A DNA stretch of 64,000 nt from Streptomyces erythrochromogenes (GCF_036170895.1 NZ_CP108036.1:5635501-5699500), one strand, 5' to 3'; counted from the first letter of the stretch, positions 7,562 through 16,324 are shown. Numbers and translations: made by a program. The notes: a model not told the origin generated them from the sequence alone.

Positions 7562-8481
7562 GCCGTCTCCCGGGCGCGGACCGTACGGGCGGAGCTGTCG
7601 AGGGCGCTGCGGATCGTGGCCCGGCACTCGGTCACGGTGAGTCCGCGTTCCTCCCCCGCCGCTTGGAAGGCCTCTTCAACCTCCTCGCGGGGGATGTCGC
7701 CCCACGCGACGAAGCGCCCCACCTTGAAGGCGCTGCGGTTGAGCGTGTTGTTCGCCTGCTTCGCGGGCGCGCGGCGGACGGTGTCACACTCGGCGTCCAG
7801 TGCCGCACGGGCCGCGCTGCCACTGCGGACCGCCCCGGGCATCTGCAGGCGGAGCGGGCGCGGGGCTGCCGAGGGCTGGAGGAGGGCCAGGAGCCAGGCG
7901 GGGAGTTCGGCGGGCGGGGAGTCGTCGGTGATCTGGTAGGTGCCGGCCGCTGTGGTGCTGCCGGGGGCGACGACGTATCCGCCGTGGGCGCGGGTGTCGA
8001 TGAGCGGGGCGAGTTTGCCTGCGGTGTTCCCGAGCCGGATGCCGTCGGGGGCGGTGAAGTACAGGTGGGTCCCGCCGGAGGGAGTCCGCACGGTGAGGGT
8101 GGCCGGGACGGCCTGCGCGGCGCGCTCGCAGAGCGCCAACAGATTGTCCGCGCCGCCAGGCGCGTCCCGACTGCTGTCCGCCTTAGGCATGTCGAGGTCG
8201 ACCACGACGAGCCCGGCAGGGCCGGTGGCCAGCCCGATGTTGTACGGCTTGTGGCTCCAGCACCGCACGATGACGCTCTGGTCGGTGGTCGCGCGCTGCT
8301 CCCACTTCAGGTGCCCACCGCTACAGCCATTGGTGCGGGGGCAGCGGTCCTCACCGTGGAGCGCTGGGGCCTTGGAGCCGGGCCGGAGCGGGAACAGTGG
8401 CCAGCCGCGGGCCGCGAGGCTCAGTGCGTTGGCGAGCAGCCGTGCCCAGCTACCTCGCGGTAAGGGGGTGGGTTGGGTCAT
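7558..8481 (-). CDS. bifunctional DNA primase/polymerase (prim-pol), AICE replication initiator
   Basis: 307 residues from ATG at 8481, with GGAGGT eight bases upstream. The prim-pol N-terminal domain (PF09250) is clear: WPLFPLRPGSKAPAL at the start, the catalytic VVVDLDMP acidic pair, PSGGTHLYF with the conserved His, and DTRAHGGYVVAPGS. The C-terminal ~100 residues look like a small helical primase-C-type segment (NRSAFKVGRFV). AICEs with this initiator form the RepPP class. It is the first gene of the replication operon and divergent from the nuclease gene at 8617. Confidence 0.9.
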   Translation of the reverse strand: MTQPTPLPRGSWARLLANALSLAARGWPLFPLRPGSKAPALHGEDRCPRTNGCSGGHLKWEQRATTDQSVIVRCWSHKPYNIGLATGPAGLVVVDLDMPKADSSRDAPGGADNLLALCERAAQAVPATLTVRTPSGGTHLYFTAPDGIRLGNTAGKLAPLIDTRAHGGYVVAPGSTTAAGTYQITDDSPPAELPAWLLALLQPSAAPRPLRLQMPGAVRSGSAARAALDAECDTVRRAPAKQANNTLNRSAFKVGRFVAWGDIPREEVEEAFQAAGEERGLTVTECRATIRSALDSSARTVRARETA

Positions 8482-8616
8482 GCTGGTGACCTCCACAGGT
8501 CTGTTGAGGGCTGGTGGATCGAAGGCGGCCCGGTCTTTTGCCGAGAGGGGGCCGCCTTTGCGGTATCCCGAAAAGTGAGTAACGGGATGTCGGTGGGGGT
8601 GCTTAGGGTCGTGGCT

Positions 8617-9615
8617 ATGACGACGACCTTTGAGCTTGTGCCGGGCCGGCTGACGACGCGGGATGAGGTAGCCGCGATCTTCGGCTGCGGGAAGTACCAG
8701 GGCATCGAGCCGGGCGTGGACGCCAAGAAGGTGTTCGTGTACTCCGACCCCTCCGCCGGCGCGGAGTTCGGCTACACCTTCGACGGGCGAGCCGAGGACG
8801 ACGAGTACGGTCCGCTGTACCTGTACACCGGCTACGGCGCGAACGGTGACCAGGAGATGAAGAGCCGCAACAAGTCCCTGCGCTACCACGTCGAGGACGG
8901 GCGGGAGCTCCACCTGTTCGTCGCCCACGGCACGGTGGAGGGCTCCGGCACGGTCCAGCAGCGCTACATCGGGCAGATGACCGTGGATCCGATCAACGCG
9001 GTCGAGGTGCACCGTGGGCTCGGCAAGGACAACAAGATGCGAAACGCGCTGGTGTTCCGGCTTCGGCCGGTGCCGGGGTCGAAGCCGGCGTGGACGGTCG
9101 AGGACCGGATCCAGCCGGCCCCGGCGACCGTGATTGAGGACATCGACCTCAGCACGCTGATTCCGGCGCAGACCAGCGTCAAGGACAAGAACTCCGAGAC
9201 GCACACGACCGCGGAGACGATCGCAGACATCCCGGGCGGCCCGCGGAAGGTGCAGCGTCGCGAGGGCCTGTTGATGGAAGCCTTCAAGAAGCACCTCAAG
9301 GCGGCCGGCCACGCGCACAAGTCGTTCGACATGACCATTGCCGGCGAAGTCAGCGTGCTCACGCCGGACCTGTACGACATCACCGAGCACGTTCTCTACG
9401 AAGCCAAGGGCCAGACCACCCGCAGCAACGTGCGGATGGCCATCGGTCAGCTTGCCGACTACAGGCGCCACGTCCCCAACTCGGACGGGCTCAGGGTCGC
9501 CGTACTGCTGCCGAGCGAGCCGAGCAACGACATCAAGGCGCTGCTCGCTTCACAGAAGATCCACCTCGTCTACCAGATCGAGGACGGCTTCGCCGGCTTC
9601 CCGCTGGGTACCTGA
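8617..9615 (+). CDS. predicted modification-dependent restriction nuclease: SRA-like domain + PD-(D/E)XK nuclease
   Basis: 332 residues if started at ATG 8617; an in-frame ATG at 8587 is possible. Residues ~50-150 contain GYTFDGRAEDDEYG, YTGYGANGDQEM and a RELHLFV strand, resembling the SRA-like base-flipping domains of ScoMcrA/AspBHI-type enzymes. The C-terminal part has TPDLYDI (Asp251), LYEAKG (Glu262-x-Lys264) and AIGQLADYRRH, which is the PD-(D/E)XK pattern including the Gln of motif IV. Together this predicts cleavage of modified DNA (type IV restriction). It is the only gene on the + strand within the replication/transfer block, so it is probably cargo with its own promoter. Confidence 0.65.
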   Translation: MTTTFELVPGRLTTRDEVAAIFGCGKYQGIEPGVDAKKVFVYSDPSAGAEFGYTFDGRAEDDEYGPLYLYTGYGANGDQEMKSRNKSLRYHVEDGRELHLFVAHGTVEGSGTVQQRYIGQMTVDPINAVEVHRGLGKDNKMRNALVFRLRPVPGSKPAWTVEDRIQPAPATVIEDIDLSTLIPAQTSVKDKNSETHTTAETIADIPGGPRKVQRREGLLMEAFKKHLKAAGHAHKSFDMTIAGEVSVLTPDLYDITEHVLYEAKGQTTRSNVRMAIGQLADYRRHVPNSDGLRVAVLLPSEPSNDIKALLASQKIHLVYQIEDGFAGFPLGT

Positions 9616-9644
9616 CCCGTCCCTGAGCGCCGAGCCTGCGACGT

Positions 9645-9824
9645 TCAGTGGTGGGCGTGATCGACGGCAAGGGCGGTGAGGCGTTTGGCTTCGTCAGGGG
9701 TAACGAAGCCGTACCGGATCTGGATGAAGCAGCCCGGGTAAGGGCAGCGGACGGTGTGCCGGCCCGCGACGAGCCGAAGGGCGTCGCGGATCCGGTCAGC
9801 CAGCGGCAGCTTCGAACGGTTCAT
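9645..9824 (-). CDS. 59-residue zinc-finger-like protein
   Basis: Starts MNRSKLPLAD, with GAGGAG nine bases upstream. A CPYPGC pair and a terminal DHAHH could form one zinc site. The segment RCPYPGCFIQIRYGFVTPDEAKRL is like small proteins that sit near spd genes in streptomycete plasmids. Function unknown. It follows the membrane gene at 9836-10336 by 11 bases, in the same direction. Confidence 0.65.
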   Translation of the reverse strand: MNRSKLPLADRIRDALRLVAGRHTVRCPYPGCFIQIRYGFVTPDEAKRLTALAVDHAHH

Positions 9825-9835
9825 CGGGTGACTCC

Positions 9836-10336
9836 TCAGCGGTGGTTGATGATGCCGTTGGCGCGGCCGAAGACTCCGGTCGCCGTGATGTTCTGGGTGA
9901 TGTGCTGGACGGGCCCCGCACCCCGCCCGCCCGTCCTGCGGGTGGCGCGGAGGAGGAGCGGGGCGAGGGTGCCGGCGGCGATGAATGCGACGGTGGCCCA
10001 GAGGGCTTCGGCCATGGCGAGGACTCCGGGTGCGGCGTAGGAGATCCCGAACCCGGCCGCGGCAATCCCGCCGCCGAGCGTCGGGGCGAGGAGCGCGGTC
10101 GTCCTGGCCCAGCGGGGGATCCCCTCCGGCTGGACGCATTCCGCTACCGGCACCGGGGCGGCGTGGGGCTGGGTGTAGGCGAGGGTGCGGACCCCGTTCG
10201 GGAGGGTCACCCAGTCCACGCCGGGCGGGATGTCGGTCGGCAGTAGGACGGTGTGCGGCTCGATGGGCCGGGGTCGGTGGATGGGGTCGCCGTAGCGGGT
10301 GGCGGGGGTGGTGATCGTGCGGTTGGGCTCATGCAC
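9836..10336 (-). CDS. SpdB-like membrane protein
   Basis: 166 residues from a GTG start; AAGGAG lies seven bases upstream. The N-terminal ~75 residues are polar and proline-rich. Two hydrophobic segments follow (TALLAPTLGGGIAAAGFGISY and LWATVAFIAAGTLAPLLL), then a basic tail and ITQNITATGVFGRANGIINHR. Two-helix basic membrane proteins next to the translocase gene are typical Spd (plasmid spreading) proteins, which move the element between mycelial compartments. Assignment to Spd is by position and topology. Confidence 0.65.
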   Translation of the reverse strand: MHEPNRTITTPATRYGDPIHRPRPIEPHTVLLPTDIPPGVDWVTLPNGVRTLAYTQPHAAPVPVAECVQPEGIPRWARTTALLAPTLGGGIAAAGFGISYAAPGVLAMAEALWATVAFIAAGTLAPLLLRATRRTGGRGAGPVQHITQNITATGVFGRANGIINHR

Positions 10337-10377
10337 GTCGGGGCTCCTTCAGGCGGGCGGGAGACGATGGGTGGTGC

Positions 10378-10508
10378 CTGTCATCCGGCCTGTCACCTGT
10401 CTGTCACCTGTCACCTGTCTGTCACCTGTCATCTGCAGGTCACAGCAGGGGTGACAGGCCCCCGAACTGTCCGGGAGGGGGGTTCGGGGCGTGGGTGACA
10501 GGTGACAG
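10378..10508. repeat. CTGTCACC iteron array, candidate clt/transfer site
   Basis: The gap between the SpdB-like start and the translocase stop holds direct copies of CTGTCA(C/T)C starting at 10378, 10390, 10401, 10408, 10419 and 10426, and inverted copies GGTGACAG at 10450, 10494 and 10501. In streptomycete elements, TraB recognises short 8-bp direct repeats at a clt locus close to its own gene, so this is the best clt candidate. A promoter or operator role for the spd gene is the alternative. Confidence 0.65.
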
Positions 10509-10523
10509 ACAGGCGGCTGGGGG

Positions 10524-12608
10524 TCAGGCTTCGGGGAGGTGGCGGCGGTGGACGTAGCGGGCCTTGCTGCCTTCACCGACGCGGCTGATTTCGCCGGAGT
10601 CGGCCCACTCCTTCAGCCACCGCTGAATCACCGGCCGTCGGGTGCCGTAGGTGTCCTTCAGGTCCCGTTCCATCGCCGAGGCGCCGGTCCCGGCGGGCCC
10701 GGCCGCCAGGATCAGGTCGAGTGCGGCCTGTCGGGCGTCGGGCTGTTCCGGTTCCCGTACGGGGCGGTCGGCCGTCCAGGAAGACGGGTCGGACCAGTCC
10801 GTGAGCCGGTCGCTCTCCGCCCGGGCCTCGGGGTCGGCGGACGGCATCCGGAACAGGGCCTCCAGCTCGTCCGCGCCGGGGGTGGCGACCGGGCGGGGCT
10901 GGTCCCATCCCGCGGTGGCCTTCCACTGCCCGCGCGGACGGCCCGGCAGCGCCCCCGTCCCCGGACCTGCGGCCGGGGCGCCGGTCGCGACGGGCTGGCC
11001 CCACAGGTGGCTGCACCGTGCCTGGCTCCACCTGTCGGTGTAGGCGGGGCCTGCGGCTTGGAGGGAGATGGTGTCGAGGGTGGGGCGGCGGTGGGCGGTG
11101 GCGCGGGTGACGGCGTCGATGCCGGAGGGGGTGATGCGCCACTGCTGGGCGGTCTTGGGCTGCTTGCCCTCCGTGCCGACGAGCATGGAGCCGGGGCCGG
11201 AGAAGCTGTTTTCGGCGGTGAGGGCGCGCCAGCCGAAGAGGTGGCCGAGTTCGGAGTCCTCGTTGGCGCCGGTGCAGACGCGGTTGGAGGCCATCTTGCG
11301 CACCATCGGGTCGGGCAGGACGTCCTGCGTGACCCGCAGGGCGGAGATGACGGCGCGGATCGCCATGGCGCGGGCGACGCGGATGACCTTCACGACCCCT
11401 GCCATCACTTCCTTGGCGGCCTTGGTGGCGGAGACCTCGGCGCTTTCGTCCATGATGATGACGATCTCGGGGATCTGCGGGGAGACGGGGAGCTTGTCGT
11501 CGTCCTCGTCGCGCATGTGCTGCTGGTAGGCGATCTTCCGGGCGCTGGCGATGGCGATCGCCGCTTCGAGCATGAGCTTGGCCTCGGCCGGGGTGGACGC
11601 GAGCCAGTCCACCCCGGGCGCGGGAACCTCGTCCCGTCGCTCGGGGTCGGTCTGGGCTTCGCGCCAGGCGTGCAGCCAGGGCAGGCCGAGGCTGCCGGCG
11701 TTGAGGTCGATGACCCAGACGAGGGTGTCGTTGGTCTGCAGCAGTCGGGCGATCAGGGTCTGGAGCCAGTTCGTCTTGCCGCTGCCGGTGCCTCCGGCGA
11801 CGACGGTTGAGGCCTGCCGCATGTCCAGCTCAGCCCGCCCGCCGTCCGACAGCAGGGCGATGGGGGCGGGGTTGTTGATGGTGGTGGTCTCGGTCATCTC
11901 CTCTACCGGGAACGGGATCTCCTGCCCCTGGTAGGTCTTGGTCGCGACCTCGATCAGCAGACGACGGCGGGAGATGCCGGGGAGGACCTGGAGGCCGCAG
12001 CCGTTGGGAAGGTCGAGGTCGGAGGCGAGGGCGTCGGTCCGGTCGGCAACGTGCTTGCGTGTCACGCCGCCTTCGGGGAGTTCGATTTCGACGGTGTAGC
12101 CCATGCCGGATGGCCAGTGCTCGATCCCCAGCACGCTCACGTCTTCCACCCGGCACACCCTCGCGATGCGCTCGATCCACTCGGCGGCGAGCGCGCGGCG
12201 GGTGCCGATGGACAGGAGCATGCGGCGGCGGGCCTGCTCGGTCTCCTCCCGCGCCGCGAACCCGGCCGCCAGCGTCCCGGTCGCGACGCCGCCGACGAGG
12301 AGGGAGCCGAGACCGGTCAGGGTCATCGGGCCGCCCGCGGTCAGGGCCCAGCAGGACCAGGTGCCGGCGGCGGTCCAGCAGGCGGCGCGGAAGCCGATGG
12401 TGGCGCCGGTCAGCCGGTTGCGCCACCCCGCGACCGACGAACCGACCGCTCCGGCCGCACCGGCGGCGAGGGCGTAGCCGGAGGGCATGCCGGCGGAGTG
12501 GGCGAGCGCGGTGGTGACGAGGGTTCCGGCGGTGGCGTTCAGGGTGCCGGTCAGGATGCCGTGCGGGGCCTTCCAGTCGACCCGCACGGTGTTCTTGTTG
12601 CTGCTCAC
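10524..12608 (-). CDS. traSA: TraB/TraSA FtsK-like DNA translocase for conjugation
   Basis: 694 residues from GTG. Hydrophobic segments lie at residues ~25-60 and ~70-118. Walker A is AGGTGSGKT (272-279) and Walker B is EIVIIMDES (381-389). The C-terminal ~60 residues form a winged-helix-like domain (RRPVIQRWLKEWADSGEI), equivalent to FtsK gamma, which reads short repeats. Streptomycete conjugation needs only this protein, which forms a hexameric pore and moves double-stranded DNA. The CTGTCACC array at its 3' end would be its target. The start is preceded by AAGGAG nine bases upstream. Confidence 0.93.
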   Translation of the reverse strand: MSSNKNTVRVDWKAPHGILTGTLNATAGTLVTTALAHSAGMPSGYALAAGAAGAVGSSVAGWRNRLTGATIGFRAACWTAAGTWSCWALTAGGPMTLTGLGSLLVGGVATGTLAAGFAAREETEQARRRMLLSIGTRRALAAEWIERIARVCRVEDVSVLGIEHWPSGMGYTVEIELPEGGVTRKHVADRTDALASDLDLPNGCGLQVLPGISRRRLLIEVATKTYQGQEIPFPVEEMTETTTINNPAPIALLSDGGRAELDMRQASTVVAGGTGSGKTNWLQTLIARLLQTNDTLVWVIDLNAGSLGLPWLHAWREAQTDPERRDEVPAPGVDWLASTPAEAKLMLEAAIAIASARKIAYQQHMRDEDDDKLPVSPQIPEIVIIMDESAEVSATKAAKEVMAGVVKVIRVARAMAIRAVISALRVTQDVLPDPMVRKMASNRVCTGANEDSELGHLFGWRALTAENSFSGPGSMLVGTEGKQPKTAQQWRITPSGIDAVTRATAHRRPTLDTISLQAAGPAYTDRWSQARCSHLWGQPVATGAPAAGPGTGALPGRPRGQWKATAGWDQPRPVATPGADELEALFRMPSADPEARAESDRLTDWSDPSSWTADRPVREPEQPDARQAALDLILAAGPAGTGASAMERDLKDTYGTRRPVIQRWLKEWADSGEISRVGEGSKARYVHRRHLPEA

Positions 12609-12693
12609 AGGTGTTCTCTCCTTGCGATGACAGCGGCCCGCCGCCCACAGGCTGTTGACGGCGGGCCGAACGAGCGGTGCAGGGGGTGAGGGG

Positions 12694-14241
12694 TCAGCTG
12701 ACGTTCCAGCGGCGTTCGCCGTCGATGCCGTTGCGGGGGTTCTCGATGCGCTCGATGTCGCCGGCGTGGACGCGGCGGTAGACGGTGCCGACCTCGTCCA
12801 GGGCGCTGACCACGCGGCTCATGGCGCGGTAGCCCTCGCCGATCTCCTCCACCACCAGCGGGTCGACGGGCAGCTTCTCCTGCGACAGCTCCGCCAGGAC
12901 CCGCAGGGTTTCCTGCACGGTCGACATGGCCTCGGGCAGGTCGTCGATGAGGTCCTGGAACTCGGCCATGTACTCGGGGTCGAAGGTGGACGCGGCCTGG
13001 AGCATGACTTCGGCGGCGTCGGACAGGCGGGTGAACGCGGTACCAGACTCGGACACAGTGCCTCCAATACGGTCGGCCCCCGCCAGAACGACGGGCCGGG
13101 ACTTCACGGTCTGCCCAACCGGGGCGAGCACCCGGTCCTTGGGGCGGTTGGGGTTGTTCACCTGCGTCGCGGGCGCGGCTACCACGGGCTTGCTGCCGTC
13201 GGTGGGGGTGCCGTTGATGGCGGCGTCACGGGCGGCGCGGACCTGCAGGGCCCGGCCCGCCAGCCGCCGCCACACCACCCGCATGTGGCGGGTGGCGACT
13301 CCGGGCTTCTTCCAGTTCCACACGCCCGACGCCAGCCCCGCCCCTGCGGCCAGCAGTGCGCTGCCGGTCATCCGGGCCGCGTGCCGCAGCGCGGAGCGGC
13401 GCAGGGCCTTCTGCCGTATCGCCGCGGGTGGGGCCTTGGGGGTGGGGTTGCCGGCCGGGTCGAGACCGGACTGCCGGCGGGCCTTCGCCTCACCCTTCGC
13501 CGCACGCCGAGCCGACCGCGCGGCGACCTTGCCGGCGCGGGCCGGGGCCCCCGCGGCGTAGCGGGCATGCCCGGCCCGGATCGCCCCGGCAGCGGCGCCG
13601 ACCGCGGCCCGCCGCGCCGCCTGCACCAACCCGCCGCCAGACCGGCGCTGCGGCTTGTCCGCACCACCGGACGAGACCGGGCGGGACGAGGGGGTGTTGG
13701 GCCTGCTGGTGTGGCCCTTGAGAGATCCGCCCGGGGATGGTGCGGTCTTTGCAGTGCCGTGTGTCTGCGTGCCGGCGGACCGGCTGTCGGCGCGGTGACG
13801 GCCCAGGTTCCGGGCCGCCGCCCGCAGCCCGGCAGCGGAAGCACCGGGCCCCTTGCCCAGGAGCCCGCCGGAACGCGGCCCGGACGTACGGCGGTGACCG
13901 CCAGACCCGCCACCCGACGAGGGCGAGGGCGAGGAGCGGTCGCGCCCGCCGGCCGGGGTGCGCTGCGCGGGGAGGGACTTGGGCTTGTTCTTCGCCCGGC
14001 GGGCGGCGATGCGGTGGGCCAGGCCGGTGGCCGCGGCGGCGCCCATGGCGGCGCCGGTCACGGCCAGCCCGGCCGGGCCGCCCACGGCTACCGCGCCGGC
14101 CGCTACCGCACCCAGGGCATTCGCCCCGGCCACGGCCAGCGGAACACCCGGCAACGGCGCCAAAGCCTCAGCAGCCTTGGACACGGGCGGAGTTGGAGCG
14201 GGTGGTGTCTGCGGTACCACTTCGACGATGGTCTCGGTCAT
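12694..14241 (-). CDS. Spd-type conjugation-associated protein, basic, with hydrophobic segments
   Basis: 515 residues from MTETIVEVVP; the open frame continues upstream but without coding support. Residues ~35-85 are hydrophobic (AVAGANALGAVAAGAVAVGG and AGLAVTGAAMGAAAATGLA). The middle is very basic and low complexity, rich in Arg/Ala/Gly/Ser. The C-terminal ~120 residues are acidic and helical (DAAEVMLQAASTFDPEYMAEF to RRVHAGDIERIENPRNGIDG). It lies directly upstream of the translocase in the same direction. I know no precise family; such proteins are annotated as hypothetical or SpdB-like in AICEs. Confidence 0.65.
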   Translation of the reverse strand: MTETIVEVVPQTPPAPTPPVSKAAEALAPLPGVPLAVAGANALGAVAAGAVAVGGPAGLAVTGAAMGAAAATGLAHRIAARRAKNKPKSLPAQRTPAGGRDRSSPSPSSGGGSGGHRRTSGPRSGGLLGKGPGASAAGLRAAARNLGRHRADSRSAGTQTHGTAKTAPSPGGSLKGHTSRPNTPSSRPVSSGGADKPQRRSGGGLVQAARRAAVGAAAGAIRAGHARYAAGAPARAGKVAARSARRAAKGEAKARRQSGLDPAGNPTPKAPPAAIRQKALRRSALRHAARMTGSALLAAGAGLASGVWNWKKPGVATRHMRVVWRRLAGRALQVRAARDAAINGTPTDGSKPVVAAPATQVNNPNRPKDRVLAPVGQTVKSRPVVLAGADRIGGTVSESGTAFTRLSDAAEVMLQAASTFDPEYMAEFQDLIDDLPEAMSTVQETLRVLAELSQEKLPVDPLVVEEIGEGYRAMSRVVSALDEVGTVYRRVHAGDIERIENPRNGIDGERRWNVS

Positions 14242-14324
14242 GCTGTACGAGCCCCCTTCGGGGGATGAGGGGCCCGGCCGGTTGCTGTAGGAGGCGGTGG
14301 CCGGGCCCTGCTGATACAGGCAGG

Positions 14325-14567
14325 TCAGAGCTGATTGGGCTCCAGGGCGAAGAACGCGACAGTGGCGCGCTCCAGCTCCGGGAACCTGCTGGTCACGTGC
14401 TGACGGATGGCCACGAACACGTCGTGGCGGGTCGATTCGGGGTGCGGGTTCCAGGTGCCGTACTGAGTGGCTGCGGCACGGCCAGGCAGCTCCAGTGTGA
14501 GAATCCACTGGTGCGAGCCCTGCGGGGCTGCCGCATCCGGGGCGGCGTGTGAGTGGGGCGTGGTCAC
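14325..14567 (-). CDS. 80-residue hypothetical protein of the transfer operon
   Basis: I choose the GTG at 14567 because AGGAG sits six bases upstream; a longer frame is an artefact. The core is QWILTLELPGRAAATQYGTW, then TRHDVFVAIRQHVTSRFPEL and TVAFFALEPNQL, a compact alpha/beta-like small protein without known motifs. Its position between an RRQRL-type protein and the Spd-like gene puts it in the transfer operon. Function unknown. Confidence 0.7.
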   Translation of the reverse strand: MTTPHSHAAPDAAAPQGSHQWILTLELPGRAAATQYGTWNPHPESTRHDVFVAIRQHVTSRFPELERATVAFFALEPNQL

Positions 14568-14593
14568 GTGACTCTCCTGACGAGGACGGTTGG

Positions 14594-14938
14594 TCAGGCG
14601 GCGCGCTGTTCGTTGGGGTAGGCGCAGGGGACGCACATGCCGAGTGAGGTCGGAATGACGTACCCCGCGTCGCGGCGGCAGGTGGGGCAGGTTCGGCGAG
14701 CGGTGTTGGCCTTGGCGAGCGCTGCGGCCTTGGCCGCGGTCATCGCGCGGACGGGCAGCGCCAGCTCGATCCGGTACAGGTAAGCCACGAGCGGCCCGCG
14801 TCGGTAGCGGGGCCGTTCCACCTGGGCGACGACGTCCTGTCCGCCGGGGCGGAGGCCGAGGGCTCGGAGTTGTCGGCGGGTGGCGAGGCCGTCGGGGGCG
14901 AGGTGCCACCGGTAGACGGGGAGGGTGGCGGTGGCCAT
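14594..14938 (-). CDS. RRQRL-motif zinc-binding protein
   Basis: 114 residues. TRRQLRALGLRPGGQDV near residue 20 is the RRQRL-type signature, and CPTC (residues ~84-87) plus CVPC (~101-104) form a zinc ribbon. Proteins with this pair of features are frequent in AICEs and conjugative plasmids of Streptomyces; their biochemical role is not known. The start shares a base with the stop of the DUF2637 gene, so the genes are coupled. Confidence 0.8.
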   Translation of the reverse strand: MATATLPVYRWHLAPDGLATRRQLRALGLRPGGQDVVAQVERPRYRRGPLVAYLYRIELALPVRAMTAAKAAALAKANTARRTCPTCRRDAGYVIPTSLGMCVPCAYPNEQRAA

Positions 14939-15792
14939 CAGGACACCGTCACGGCGAGGATGTCGCGGGCTTGGCGGGATTCGTTCAGGCGCTGGTAGAT
15001 CTTGTGGACGTAGGAGGTGGAACGGGTGGAAAGCCGGGCCGCCTCCGGCAGGGACGTGCCCTGCACCCAGCAGGCGCGAATCACGTTCGCCGCCTCTGCC
15101 GCCGACAGCCGGGCCGGTTCCAGCTCCTTGCGGTGGACGGGGGTGGACGCCAGGGGGAAGAGCGGGTGGAACACCTGCCGGTCACCACAGATGACCAGCG
15201 GAATCGCCCGTACCGGCGCCGCCACCGGCTCCTGCGGTGCAGCCACCGGCGCCGGGCCGGTGAGCGGGGTGGACGGTGTGGGGGCGGGGGTGGTTTCCAC
15301 CTCGTCCACCTCGGCGTCCACCTGAGCTTGCAGGTTGGTGATTTTGGTCAGGATCTGGTGCCGGTAGTGGCTGATGGCCTCGGCCAGAACGATCAGGAGG
15401 ACTGGGGGGACGGAGTGGAGGACGAGACCAGCCGGGTCCACCTGGCGGGGAATCCCGAAGGAGGATCCCGCCGGCCACAGCGAGGTCCAGCAGTTCATCA
15501 CCCACGTGCCGAGACCGGCGAACCAGCGCAGCACCGTCGCCCACCCCGACGGGTACAGGCCGTACTCCGACAGACGCCCGTCGAAGATCAGGACCGTGCC
15601 CAGTGCGACCGCGACCATCGGATCGAGCAGCCACGCGATCCACACGGACACGTGGTGGTCGATGGCGAACATCGTCACGTTCGACGCGGTGAACACCAGC
15701 GCCACCGAGGCGACGGCCACCAGGACCCGCGTCAGCCGCGACAGCAGACCCGACAACGCCGCAATCTGCTCCAACGGCGGGCGGCCGTTCAC
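14938..15792 (-). CDS. DUF2637 membrane protein with C-terminal helix-turn-helix
   Basis: 284 residues from GTG at 15792, overlapping the previous stop by GTGA. Three to four hydrophobic segments occupy residues ~15-150 (VLVAVASVALVFTASNVTMF, IAWLLDPMVAVALGTVLIF, LVLHSVPPVLLIVLAEAI), the DUF2637 arrangement. A linker rich in Pro/Thr/Val follows, and the C-terminus has AAEAANVIRACWVQG then ARLSTRSTSYVHKIYQRL, a sigma-like helix-turn-helix. DUF2637 proteins accompany streptomycete transfer genes (Spd class). A membrane protein that also binds DNA fits a role in handling element DNA at septa; inference. Confidence 0.75.
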   Translation of the reverse strand: MNGRPPLEQIAALSGLLSRLTRVLVAVASVALVFTASNVTMFAIDHHVSVWIAWLLDPMVAVALGTVLIFDGRLSEYGLYPSGWATVLRWFAGLGTWVMNCWTSLWPAGSSFGIPRQVDPAGLVLHSVPPVLLIVLAEAISHYRHQILTKITNLQAQVDAEVDEVETTPAPTPSTPLTGPAPVAAPQEPVAAPVRAIPLVICGDRQVFHPLFPLASTPVHRKELEPARLSAAEAANVIRACWVQGTSLPEAARLSTRSTSYVHKIYQRLNESRQARDILAVTVS

Positions 15793-16058
15793 CGACCCTC
15801 CCCGGCCTTGTCCGGCTCGAACGGGGTGTAACTGACGGGCTCCTCGGCGGTCCGGGTGCGAATCACGGCTGCGGCCAGCCGAGGGTCGCGGGTGCCGGCG
15901 CGGTTCGCCGCCAGAGTGATCCGTACGGCGAGAGCCCGGCGTTCCAGCAGCCGGTAGTAGATCCGCTCGTCCGCCGCCTCGATCGACGGCAACGGCAGGT
16001 CCAGCGCGGCCACGACCGCGTCCAGCAGGTTGACGTGAGCTTCGGTGCGCTCGCTCAT
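15789..16058 (-). CDS. 89-residue hypothetical protein of the transfer operon
   Basis: Starts MSERTEAHVNLLD and ends KAGEGR, with overlaps on both sides (ATGA upstream, GTGA downstream). It is a mostly helical protein (ERIYYRLLERRALAVRITLA) with no motif I recognise. The tight overlaps show it is a real, co-translated gene. Confidence 0.75.
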   Translation of the reverse strand: MSERTEAHVNLLDAVVAALDLPLPSIEAADERIYYRLLERRALAVRITLAANRAGTRDPRLAAAVIRTRTAEEPVSYTPFEPDKAGEGR

Positions 16059-16324
16059 GCCGCGTCACCCGACACCTGCGCACCGGCGGCGCGGTTGGCC
16101 GCATCCCGGCGGGCGGTCAGAACCCGGTGGTGAGCCCGGAGGATCCGGCGGGTGTCGAACTCCGACGCCGGCCGGTCCAGCAGGACGATCAGCGCGTCCA
16201 GCAACTCGACCTCGGCTAGGACCACGTCCATCTCGGCCTCGATCGCGTCCAGCTCCGCGTCCGACGGCTCCAGACCGTCGGACCACGGCGTAACAACGTC
16301 CTGAAGTGCAGCGATGTGCTTCAT
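16055..16324 (-). CDS. DUF6284-family small helical protein
   Basis: 89 residues from MKHIAALQDVV, with a GGGAG box upstream of the ATG. The segment GLEPSDAELDAIEAEMDVVL, followed by AEVELLDALI and RRILRAHHRVLTARRDAAN, is what I remember of DUF6284, a family found almost only in streptomycete elements. It is an acidic helical protein with a basic C-terminus. Function unknown. It overlaps the next gene by ATGA. Confidence 0.7.
   Translation of the reverse strand: MKHIAALQDVVTPWSDGLEPSDAELDAIEAEMDVVLAEVELLDALIVLLDRPASEFDTRRILRAHHRVLTARRDAANRAAGAQVSGDAA

Noticed and set aside
8482..9471. Extension of the prim-pol frame upstream to 9471
   Set aside because: The extension is the reverse-strand shadow of the nuclease gene, and ATG 8481 has a good GGAGGT box.
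10378..10508. CRISPR or simple satellite
   Set aside because: Irregular spacing and inverted copies; better explained as protein-binding iterons.
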